Source: an uncultured Streptococcus sp. (GTDB lineage: Bacteria; Bacillota; Bacilli; Lactobacillales; Streptococcaceae). From it: 6,211 nt of DNA. This document shows, in pieces, positions 1-5,332 of the stretch; the first letter of the stretch is position 1, and every line of letters begins with the position of its first letter. The DNA lies in NCBI RefSeq assembly GCF_938036805.1, contig NZ_CALHWC010000109.1:1-6211 (forward strand). The letters run 5' to 3'. The position numbers and the translations under genes are program-made. Under the pieces are notes generated by a model. That model had not been told where the DNA came from and did no database searches. It worked only from the letters and a program-made list of their open reading frames with translations.

Positions 1-767
1 TCCTGGTCCACATCCAGCATGGAGAGAGCCTGGTCGGTTATCTTATCATCAATCAAGCCATTGCCCATAATCTGGGCGTAGTCCCGCACCCGCTTGAGCA
101 GACGATTGGCAATTCGCGGTGTGCCTCGGCTACGTAGAGCAAGCTCCCGAGCAGCCTCGTGGGTAATATCCATCTCAAAAATCTCTGCCGTCCGCTCGAC
201 GATTTCGGTCAGATCGTCAGGTTCATAATACTCCATATGACCGGTAATCCCAAAACGAGCCCGCAGAGGATTGGACAGCATGCCCGCCCGAGTGGTAGCC
301 CCAATCAGAGTGAAAGGTGGCAACTCCAGGTGGACGCTGCGACTGGTTTCGCCAGTCCCAATCATAATGTCAATGTAAAAGTCCTCCATGGCGCTATATA
401 GCACTTCCTCTACCGCCATAGGCAAACGGTGAATCTCATCGATAAAGAGGACATCGCCCGGCTCCAAATCATTAAGAATGGCCACCAAATCACCAGCCTT
501 TTCAATGACCGGACCAGAAGTCTGCTTAATATTCACACCGAGTTCGTTGGCAATGACAAAGGCCATAGTCGTCTTTCCCAGACCTGGAGGACCAAAAAGC
601 AAAGTATGGTCCAACGCCTCATCCCGCAATTTAGCTGCTTCAATAAAAATCTTCAGCTGATCTTTGACCTTATCCTGACCAATATATTCTCGTAAATACT
701 GAGGACGGAGGGTACGTTCTACCAACTCCTCATCCCCCATTAATTCATTATCTAAAATTCTACTCAT
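1..767 (-). CDS. ruvB: Holliday junction branch migration helicase RuvB (partial, C-terminus outside window)
   Basis: RuvB is the hexameric AAA+ motor that, with RuvA, drives branch migration of Holliday junctions in recombination and repair. The frame opens at ATG 767-765 and stays open to the left edge, giving 255 residues. RuvB proteins are usually about 330 residues, so roughly the last 75 (most of the winged-helix DNA-binding domain) are missing. Visible motifs are Walker A GPPGLGKT (residues 59-66), Walker B with D110-E111 followed by IHR, sensor 1 GATTR (156-160) and sensor 2 GTPRIANR (215-222). The stretch around 130-148 matches the RuvA-contacting beta-hairpin. There is no Shine-Dalgarno sequence before the ATG. 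The -10 box lies only 6 bases upstream, which points to a leaderless message. A terminator separates ruvB from the small RNA gene upstream, so ruvB starts its own transcript. The identification is very secure. Confidence 0.97.
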   Translation of the reverse strand, partial: MSRILDNELMGDEELVERTLRPQYLREYIGQDKVKDQLKIFIEAAKLRDEALDHTLLFGPPGLGKTTMAFVIANELGVNIKQTSGPVIEKAGDLVAILNDLEPGDVLFIDEIHRLPMAVEEVLYSAMEDFYIDIMIGTGETSRSVHLELPPFTLIGATTRAGMLSNPLRARFGITGHMEYYEPDDLTEIVERTAEIFEMDITHEAARELALRSRGTPRIANRLLKRVRDYAQIMGNGLIDDKITDQALSMLDVDQ

Positions 768-773
768 AGGACT

Positions 774-804
774 ATTATAGCAAAAAATAGGGCAGAGGAA
801 GCAA
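774..804 (-). promoter_or_regulatory. ruvB promoter with extended -10, probable leaderless start
   Basis: On the minus strand a perfect TATAAT (779-774) is preceded by TG plus one base (782-780), a textbook extended -10 element, within a T-rich stretch. A weak -35-like TTGCTT lies at 804-799 with a long 19-bp spacer. An extended -10 can work without a good -35. The usual distance from -10 to start site puts +1 at or within a base or two of the A of the ruvB ATG (767). Confidence 0.75.
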
Positions 805-824
805 TCCGACCCGCTTCTGAATAC

Positions 825-850
825 AAAAAAAGCCACCGAATTTGGTGGCT
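825..850 (-). terminator. rho-independent terminator of the csRNA-like gene
   Basis: AGCCACC (850-844) pairs perfectly with GGTGGCT (837-831) around a 6-base loop. It is followed on the minus strand by a run of T ending at 825. The plus-strand side has no T run, so it acts on leftward transcripts only. No minus-strand protein gene lies between it and the bidirectional terminator at 1391-1419, so its client must be the small RNA starting near 919. Confidence 0.9.
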
Positions 851-919
851 CTTATGGGAGATTATTATGAAAAAGTTTTAGGATTTCTATCAAATAAAGT
901 TAGGAGGTCTTCATTTGAT
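825..919 (-). ncRNA. csRNA-like small regulatory RNA (CiaR-dependent family)
   Basis: This is a predicted transcript of about 95 nt from a CiaR-type promoter to a rho-independent terminator. Three parts are visible. A 5' hairpin has AUCAAAU (919-913) pairing perfectly with AUUUGAU (895-889); its 17-base loop carries ACCUCCUAA, an anti-Shine-Dalgarno sequence. An unstructured middle contains CAUAAUAAUCUCCCAU (869-854), complementary to a ribosome-binding site plus AUG. The 3' end is the terminator hairpin at 850-825. csRNAs known from S. pneumoniae and other streptococci share this plan, are roughly 90-150 nt long, are transcribed under the CiaRH two-component system, and block translation by covering the ribosome-binding site and start codon, for example of comC. 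There is no plausible open reading frame in it. I cannot say which numbered csRNA it matches. The start site is inferred from the -10 box and could shift by one or two bases. Confidence 0.87.
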
Positions 920-925
920 GGTATT

Positions 926-958
926 AGTATAACGTTCTTATCTTAAAATTTGCTTAAA
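926..958 (-). promoter_or_regulatory. CiaR-activated promoter (TTTAAG-N5-TTTAAG plus -10)
   Basis: Two perfect copies of TTTAAG (958-953 and 947-942) are separated by CAAAT, the direct repeat bound by the response regulator CiaR in streptococci. Ten bases later comes TATACT (931-926), a good -10 box. This spacing is the one described for CiaR-activated promoters, where the repeat stands in for the -35 region. The sequence just upstream (about 960-985) is almost pure A/T and could act as an UP-like element. Predicted +1 is near 919. Confidence 0.88.
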
Positions 959-1058
959 GAAAAAATATTTTTTAAAAATAAAATACTTTTAGATATCTTA
1001 GTAAGATGATACAAACTAATATGAATTGTTCAGTCTGATTAAAATAGCCTCTATTTCA

Positions 1059-1087
1059 TTGACTGTCTCAAAAACTCATGATACAAT
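1059..1087 (+). promoter_or_regulatory. promoter of the small YiaA/B-like gene
   Basis: TTGACT (1059-1064) and TACAAT (1082-1087) are separated by exactly 17 bp. A TG one base before the -10 box makes it an extended -10. This is a near-consensus housekeeping promoter, with +1 expected around 1094, just before the ribosome-binding site of the downstream gene. It diverges from the csRNA promoter, with about 100 bp of A/T-rich DNA between the two. Confidence 0.85.
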
Positions 1088-1115
1088 GAAAAAAATCGAA
1101 AAGGAGATTTTAGAT

Positions 1116-1379
1116 ATGAACAACCTTAAAAAGAAAACTTATCGGAATACACCCGCCTTTATGTTTATGGCTTGGGGCTCATTCGCCTTCTTTGTGACTC
1201 TTGTTCTCGTCGGCCTCTATACTTTGAAAGAGCCTTTGATGGTTAAAGGATACTATCTCATGGGTTCTGTCGGACTGATTTCTTCTTCATTCACTCTTGC
1301 AAAAGTTATCCGTGATAACCAAGAAGACGAAGAGCGTTACAATCAATTTTTCCAACCACAAGACTTAGATAACCAATAA
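1116..1379 (+). CDS. small two-helix membrane protein, YiaA/YiaB-like
   Basis: This 87-residue protein has two predicted membrane helices. The first is about residues 14-37, rich in F, A, V and L after a basic N-terminus with KKK. The second is about 46-62. The segment GYYLMGSVGL followed by KVIRD (45-67) resembles the YiaA/YiaB two-helix family, whose members carry a similar GYYL...VRD pattern. The function of that family is not established. The tail (68-87) is acidic and glutamine-rich and probably cytoplasmic. The start is set by AAGGAG at 1101-1106, nine bases before ATG 1116. An in-frame ATG at 1026 lies upstream of the promoter and cannot be the start. The gene is monocistronic, driven by the promoter at 1059-1087 and ended by the terminator at 1391-1419. 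It is the only rightward gene here. That it is a real gene is near certain; the family assignment is moderate. Confidence 0.85.
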   Translation: MNNLKKKTYRNTPAFMFMAWGSFAFFVTLVLVGLYTLKEPLMVKGYYLMGSVGLISSSFTLAKVIRDNQEDEERYNQFFQPQDLDNQ

Positions 1380-1390
1380 AATAAATAGTA

Positions 1391-1419
1391 AAAACGGCAG
1401 AGGGGGATTCTGCCGTTTT
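1391..1419. terminator. bidirectional terminator between convergent genes
   Basis: A perfect 11-bp inverted repeat (1391-1401 with 1409-1419), with core CGGCAGA/TCTGCCG and a 7-base G-rich loop, is flanked by A and T runs on both sides. Rightward it ends the small membrane-protein transcript with TTTTCTT. Leftward it ends galM (stop codon at 1480) with TTTTT. The 60 bases between it and galM show nothing else recognisable. Confidence 0.9.
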
Positions 1420-1479
1420 CTTGTATCTGAGGCTAATATCGCTAGGTGAGATACACTTCAAATGAAGCAAGTTTGCTGT

Positions 1480-2517
1480 TTATTTCACACCTGCGAAATA
1501 AACGGTGGTGCTGGTGAAGAGGCTCCCTGACTCGAGAATGACCTGATCTTTCAAGTCACTATGAATCGCATCAGGCAAGGCCTGTGCTTCCAGCGCTATA
1601 CCATTATGCTGAATCATTGGCTGTCCATTGATGATAACTGACTCATCAACAAAATTTGCCGAATAAGTCACGACACAAGGAGCATCCGTACGGAAAGTCA
1701 GATAGCGACCTGAGGCCGCATCATAAAGACATCCTGCCTCTTCCTGCTCTTTATCTAGAGCAAAGGGATGATCCAGCCCTGATACGACCTGAATCTGCTC
1801 ATCTGGATCAGCAAAAATTTCTTTCAGCGCCAGACCTGTTTGTAGCCCTTTGACAAAGCCACGATCTGCATCCACTTCTTTTGCTGGTACGCCGTCGGGA
1901 GCAATCGGGTACACCCCTTTAGTATGCAGCTGGAGGACATGCTGATCAATCGGCTGACTGAAATCACCTGACAGATTGAAATAGCTGTGGTTGGTCGGAT
2001 TAACCAGACTATCCTGATCTGTCTGGACTTGATAGGAAATCTCAATCTCCCCTTTTTCCGATAAGGAATAGGAAATCCAGATCTTCAAATTTCCAGGAAA
2101 ACCGCCCGTCCCATCTGGGCGCTCTGTGTAAAAGGTGACGCCCTCGTTTGTGACTTCCTCTGTCTGGAAAATCACACTGTCCCAGCCAGTAGAGCCACTG
2201 TGGTTGCAATTCTGGCCATTATTGACTTCCAGCTGGTAGGACTGCCCATTCAGCTCAAAGCTAGCCTTCGCAATCCGTCCCGCAACTGGCCCCACGCTGG
2301 CCCCATGCTTAGGACTATTGCCGACATAATCATCAAATCGCTCAAAACCTAGAATGATATTGGCAAAATCACCATTTTTATCGGGTGTCTGATATTCTAA
2401 AATCGTTGCGCCATAGTTCATGACCCTGAAGCGATAGCCTAGCTTATTTTCAAAGGTGTAGGCTAAGACATCCTGTCCTTTAAAAGTACCAAAAATAGAT
2501 TCTTGATAAGATTTCAT
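1480..2517 (-). CDS. galM: aldose 1-epimerase (galactose mutarotase)
   Basis: GalM interconverts the alpha and beta anomers of galactose or glucose in the cytoplasm, feeding the Leloir pathway when beta-galactosides are broken down. The 345-residue product has the usual family length. Landmarks in order are NYGATI (34-39), GPVAGRIA (76-83), the first catalytic histidine H106 in NCNHSG, the second H177 in NPTNHSYFNLSG, sugar-binding D249 in GLDHPF, and the catalytic base E310 in GIALEAQ. The first motif reads HSG where many homologues have HGG, a mild deviation; all expected acid/base residues are present. The start ATG 2517 has AGGGAG five bases upstream. The gene is the last of the leftward sugar cluster, 309 bp after agaS, with a repeat element between them. 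It may be co-transcribed or have its own promoter; I see no convincing -35/-10 pair. Its start region is complementary to the csRNA-like RNA at 825-919. Confidence 0.95.
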   Translation of the reverse strand: MKSYQESIFGTFKGQDVLAYTFENKLGYRFRVMNYGATILEYQTPDKNGDFANIILGFERFDDYVGNSPKHGASVGPVAGRIAKASFELNGQSYQLEVNNGQNCNHSGSTGWDSVIFQTEEVTNEGVTFYTERPDGTGGFPGNLKIWISYSLSEKGEIEISYQVQTDQDSLVNPTNHSYFNLSGDFSQPIDQHVLQLHTKGVYPIAPDGVPAKEVDADRGFVKGLQTGLALKEIFADPDEQIQVVSGLDHPFALDKEQEEAGCLYDAASGRYLTFRTDAPCVVTYSANFVDESVIINGQPMIQHNGIALEAQALPDAIHSDLKDQVILESGSLFTSTTVYFAGVK

Positions 2518-2528
2518 ATAATCTCCCT
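2518..2528 (-). promoter_or_regulatory. galM ribosome-binding site, complementary to the csRNA-like RNA
   Basis: The leader reads AGGGAG (2528-2523), then AUUAU, then the AUG. Positions 2527-2518 (GGGAGAUUAU) are the exact complement of ten bases of the csRNA core (865-856). After one unpaired csRNA base (866), the galM AUGAAA (2517-2512) also pairs with csRNA 872-867. This makes it a candidate site for translational repression. Confidence 0.55.
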
Positions 2529-2536
2529 CTGTCTCA

Positions 2537-2559
2537 TTTTAAAAGGCATCCTTTTAAAA
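2537..2559. repeat. perfect 10+3+10 palindrome upstream of galM
   Basis: TTTTAAAAGG and CCTTTTAAAA flank a 3-base centre, a perfect inverted repeat ending about 9 bases upstream of the galM Shine-Dalgarno. It could be an operator for a dimeric regulator or an RNA hairpin near the ribosome-binding site. It does not match the CcpA cre consensus, and the stem is A/T-rich. The function is not known to me. Confidence 0.6.
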
Positions 2560-2582
2560 CTTCCTTGACTTAGTCACGGGAC

Positions 2583-2757
2583 GAGAGTAGGACAGAAATC
2601 GGTAATTCATTAGAATTCGATTTCGTCGTCCCACCTCCGCACAGTTGAGTAGGGCTGTAAAAGCTGATGAAATCAGCGTAGTAGAGCCCACTCAACCACT
2701 GCGTCTTGCTCGACAATCCAAAGACAATTGAGAGGCTAGGACTTTTGTCCCAGACTC
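2583..2757. repeat. structured intergenic repeat element (MITE-like) between agaS and galM
   Basis: This non-coding stretch of about 175 bp is bounded by imperfect terminal inverted repeats: GAGAGTAGGACAGAA at 2583-2597 against the complement of 2743-2757, 11 of 15 matching. It contains three nested hairpins. These are 2595-2608 with 2613-2624 (12 bp, 2-base bulge), 2644-2656 with 2685-2696 (12 bp, one bulge) enclosing a GCTGAT/ATCAGC stem at 2663-2677, and 2736-2742 with 2747-2753 (7 bp, one mismatch). From memory, very similar sequence recurs between genes in sanguinis-group streptococci, but I could not check this. No open frame of note lies within. It fills most of the 309-bp agaS–galM gap; the rest (2558-2582 and 2758-2826) shows no clear promoter or terminator. 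The exact ends are uncertain. Confidence 0.6.
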
Positions 2758-2826
2758 TTTATCTGAAAGGCTTTTTAATAACTAGCTTTCCCATGACTAA
2801 TGTTTGACTTATCCATATTTAGCTTT

Positions 2827-3990
2827 CTACTGCTGGAAAGGGTGGATGATAACTCCCTGAACGACCCGATTGACCGTACCTGTCGGAGACGGTGTATCTG
2901 GTCGATTTTTGACTTTCAAAGAAGTCAAGAGAGAGAAGAGCTGAGCATAGACGATATAAGGGAAGGCTCGATAGCTATCTTCCAAGATATCACTTTCAAG
3001 AACCACTTGCTCAACATTTTCCAAATCTTCTCTGCGCTCTGTAAAGAAGACCACTTTGCGAGCAATCTGATCTCCTGCCACTTCACGCACCAAATCCAAA
3101 TCGTAGCGTTTGGTGTATGCATCCCTTGAGCCAAATACCAGCACAAGCGTCTCTTCGTTAATCAGAGATTTTGGTCCATGGCGGAAGCCAACTGGGCTTT
3201 CATACATGGTCGCAATTTTCCCAGCGGTCAACTCCAAAATTTTCAGCTGAGCTTCGTGCGCCAGACCAAAGAATGGCCCTGCTCCCAGGTAAATGACACG
3301 GTTAAAGTCTAATTCTGTCAAAGCTTGAACATCAGCCACATCGGCCAAAACCTTTTGGCTCAGGGCAATCAACTCGGCTACTCTTGCTTCTTTTTGAGCT
3401 AAATCTGCTGGGTCAAAAACCAAGAGAGCTGTCAGCATCATAGAGGTGAAGCTAGAAGTCATGGCAAAGCCAGCATCATTTGATGGAGCTGGTTGCAATA
3501 AGAGGAGATTCCGCTCATCGCCATGTGCCTGCTGAGCTAGTTTCCCCTCTGCAGCACAGGTAATGGTCACTTGATAAAGCTCATCAAGCAGCTGCTTGGC
3601 TAAGTCCACTGTCGCAACACTTTCTGGCGAATTGCCACTGCGGGCAAAAGAAACAAGAACCGTTGGAATTTCCTTGTGCAGATGCACTTCAGGATTCGCC
3701 ACAATATCAGTCGTCGCAACCGAATTAAAATTCCATTGGCGCTCATTATAAAGCTTTCTGAAATATGGCAATAGCGTATCGCCCACATAAGCCGAAGTTC
3801 CCGCACCTGTAAAGATAACTTTTATATAATCATGCTTTTCTTCAATACCTTTTAGAAAAGCAGCGATTTGGTCAGCTTGAGTCTTGTAATGATTAAAAGC
3901 TGTCTGCCAAACATCTGGCTGTTGGTAGATTTCACGCGTGGTGATTTCCGCGCCCAATTCAACCAGTTTCTCTTTTGAATAATCTAGCAT
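2827..3990 (-). CDS. agaS: AgaS-type SIS-domain sugar isomerase/deaminase
   Basis: AgaS-family enzymes have two SIS (sugar isomerase) domains. They act on amino-sugar phosphates from PTS uptake, and in the aga pathway of other bacteria the family is linked to galactosamine-6-phosphate deamination/isomerisation to tagatose-6-phosphate. The 387-residue product has normal length. The first SIS domain shows FTGAGTSAYVGD (60-71) and SFARSGNSPES (114-124), both phosphosugar-binding loops. The second begins at YLGAGPF (234-240), with ESPVGFRHGPKS (264-275). The C-terminus carries the family signature NRPDTPSPTG followed by VNRVVQGV (362-380). The start ATG 3990 has AAAGGA five bases upstream. The gene follows PTS EIIA after 107 bp containing a hairpin. 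Context supports GalNAc or galactosamine use, but the substrate cannot be read from sequence alone. Confidence 0.93.
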   Translation of the reverse strand: MLDYSKEKLVELGAEITTREIYQQPDVWQTAFNHYKTQADQIAAFLKGIEEKHDYIKVIFTGAGTSAYVGDTLLPYFRKLYNERQWNFNSVATTDIVANPEVHLHKEIPTVLVSFARSGNSPESVATVDLAKQLLDELYQVTITCAAEGKLAQQAHGDERNLLLLQPAPSNDAGFAMTSSFTSMMLTALLVFDPADLAQKEARVAELIALSQKVLADVADVQALTELDFNRVIYLGAGPFFGLAHEAQLKILELTAGKIATMYESPVGFRHGPKSLINEETLVLVFGSRDAYTKRYDLDLVREVAGDQIARKVVFFTERREDLENVEQVVLESDILEDSYRAFPYIVYAQLFSLLTSLKVKNRPDTPSPTGTVNRVVQGVIIHPFQQ

Positions 3991-4036
3991 GGTAGTCCTT
4001 TCAAAATAAACAATGATATATTAGTTATTTGCTTTT

Positions 4037-4067
4037 AAAAGAGGGAATGGGAAAATTCCCCACTCCC
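4037..4067 (-). terminator. terminator-like hairpin between EIIA and agaS (possible attenuator)
   Basis: On the minus strand GGGAGTGGGGAA (4067-4056) folds with TTCCCATTCCC (4053-4043). This gives an 11-bp G/C-rich stem with one bulged G, one G·U pair and a 2-base loop. It is followed by TCTTTT (4042-4037), a short interrupted T tract. It lies in the 107-bp gap within the operon and could lower read-through into agaS, or protect the 3' end of the PTS message. It is weaker than the two full terminators in this window. Confidence 0.55.
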
Positions 4068-4097
4068 CTTCATTTCTTTTTTCCTTACAAAACAGTC

Positions 4098-4502
4098 CTA
4101 CTCATCCTCATCATCTGATAAGCTTGCTAAAATATCATTGACTTTAACGATATTTTCGACTGCATTTTTCGGATAGTCAACATCAGCTCCTGTCAGAGAA
4201 GCATTGAGAAACTCAATCACCATCGGCAGATTCATGCCGGCGTACAAGTCAATATCCTTACCTTCTAAAATAAGGCGGCTGACTACATTACATGGTGTAC
4301 CTCCCAAAAGATCTGCAAAGACAATATAGTCATCAAAATCCTTGACTGTGTCTAAGAACTTGGCTGTAAAATCATCTGGTCCCTCCTCTGGTAACAAGGC
4401 AACGGCATGAATATCCGCTTGAGGTCCCATAATCATCTCAGTGGTTGTTTTCAACTCTTCACAAAAGCGACCATGACTAATCAAAATTAATTGTTTGCTC
4501 AT
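4098..4502 (-). CDS. PTS system mannose/sorbose-family EIIA component
   Basis: This cytoplasmic phosphocarrier takes phosphate from HPr and passes it to EIIB of the same permease. The 134-residue protein is a free-standing EIIA domain. The phosphorylated histidine is H10 in ILISHGRF. Other family marks are DLLGGTPCN (64-72), corresponding to the conserved acidic/GG loop of mannose-type EIIA, and GMNLPMVIE (89-97). The C-terminus is strongly acidic (DDEDE), as is the EIIC tail of the same cluster. It starts 11 bases after the EIID stop. Only a weak GGTG stands before the ATG, so it probably depends on translational coupling with EIID. EIIB is not in the window and is expected beyond the right edge. 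The exact sugar is not determined; a GalNAc/galactosamine or galactose role is inferred from agaS and galM. Naming is uncertain, so no symbol is given. Confidence 0.93.
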   Translation of the reverse strand: MSKQLILISHGRFCEELKTTTEMIMGPQADIHAVALLPEEGPDDFTAKFLDTVKDFDDYIVFADLLGGTPCNVVSRLILEGKDIDLYAGMNLPMVIEFLNASLTGADVDYPKNAVENIVKVNDILASLSDDEDE

Positions 4503-4513
4503 AATTTACACCA

Positions 4514-5332
4514 TTATGCCATTCCAAAGAAGAAGTGACCAAACGCTGAGAAAGCAATCGCTGCAAGAATGATGAGCAAGATAGCTTTTGTAGAGTTCAT
4601 ACCCTTACGTCCAAGCAACCAGAAGATTACACCTGTGATGATAGCTGGTACCAAGCGTGGGAAGATGAGGTTAAGCATATCTTGAATTTCAATTGCTTTG
4701 TCCCCGATGTGTGGAGCCCAAGAAACTTCAACACCAATCATGCTGGCAATCAGGGCACCAACCATGAAGACACCAAGTACGGATGCAGCATCAATCAAAG
4801 CTGTCAAAGTACTTTGCATATTGTTGACGAGGTTAACCCCTTCTTTATAGGCAAATTCCAATTGTTTCCAACGGAAAATGTCGTAAGCAACTGCTACAGC
4901 GATCCATAGGAAGATACCGGCTGGGTTGCCTGCAACAGCCAAAGTTGCTGCGATTGAACCCATAATAGCTGGTACCAATGATCCAAAGATTGAGTCTCCA
5001 AGAGGAGCGAATGGTCCCATGAGACCTGTCTTGATACCATTGACCGCATCTTTTGATTTCACACCATCTTTTTCTTCCAAAGCAAGGTCAAAACCAGTGA
5101 TAATAGTGTGGAAGAATGGTGAAGTATTGAAGAATTGCGTATGCAATTTCATCATTTCTTTCAGTTCAGGTGTACCGTCTCCATACATCTTGCGTAATTG
5201 TGGCAAAATCATGTAAAGGTAACCAGAAGCCTGCATACGCTCATAGTTCCAACCCAATTGGAAGGTAAACAAGCTACGTTTGTTAATCTGTTTAAAATCT
5301 TCTTTTGTTAGTTTGTAATTAGAATTCGTCAT
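4514..5332 (-). CDS. PTS system mannose/sorbose-family EIID component
   Basis: EIID is a membrane subunit that, with EIIC, forms the sugar channel of mannose-type PTS permeases. I place the start at ATG 5332, giving 272 residues. GGGGA at 5345-5341 lies eight bases upstream of it, while the in-frame TTG at 5338 would sit too close. Family landmarks are the N-terminal FQLGWNYERMQASGY (24-38), NTSPFFHTIITGFDLALEE (69-87) and GLMGPFAPLGDSIF (103-116). Hydrophobic segments follow at about 117-153, 178-200, 224-242 and 249-268. The start overlaps the end of EIIC by 14 bases (5319-5332), typical of tightly coupled EIIC–EIID pairs. The next gene, EIIA, begins 11 bases after the stop. Confidence 0.94.
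   Translation of the reverse strand: MTNSNYKLTKEDFKQINKRSLFTFQLGWNYERMQASGYLYMILPQLRKMYGDGTPELKEMMKLHTQFFNTSPFFHTIITGFDLALEEKDGVKSKDAVNGIKTGLMGPFAPLGDSIFGSLVPAIMGSIAATLAVAGNPAGIFLWIAVAVAYDIFRWKQLEFAYKEGVNLVNNMQSTLTALIDAASVLGVFMVGALIASMIGVEVSWAPHIGDKAIEIQDMLNLIFPRLVPAIITGVIFWLLGRKGMNSTKAILLIILAAIAFSAFGHFFFGMA

Noticed and set aside
867..881. ATG-AAA-AAG-TTT-TAG on the plus strand with a good GGGAG Shine-Dalgarno six bases upstream
   Set aside because: It encodes only four residues. The start-site look is explained by the opposite strand, where this is the anti-ribosome-binding-site core of the csRNA.
902..920. Perfect AGGAGG on the plus strand followed by TTG/ATG
   Set aside because: The frame closes after a few codons. 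It is the complement of the csRNA 5' loop, not a real ribosome-binding site.
1026..1115. 30-residue N-terminal extension of the small membrane protein
   Set aside because: It begins upstream of the -35/-10 promoter and has no Shine-Dalgarno, while ATG 1116 has AAGGAG at good spacing.
2800..3129. Plus-strand open frame opposite the end of agaS, and similar frames opposite ruvB, galM, EIID and EIIC
   Set aside because: They are antisense to well-conserved genes, lack ribosome-binding sites and recognisable motifs, and are best seen as shadows.
2827..3990. A glmS/GFAT-type assignment for the SIS protein
   Set aside because: It has no N-terminal glutamine amidotransferase domain. The C-terminal NRPDTPSPTG...VNRVVQGV signature and the operon context fit AgaS.
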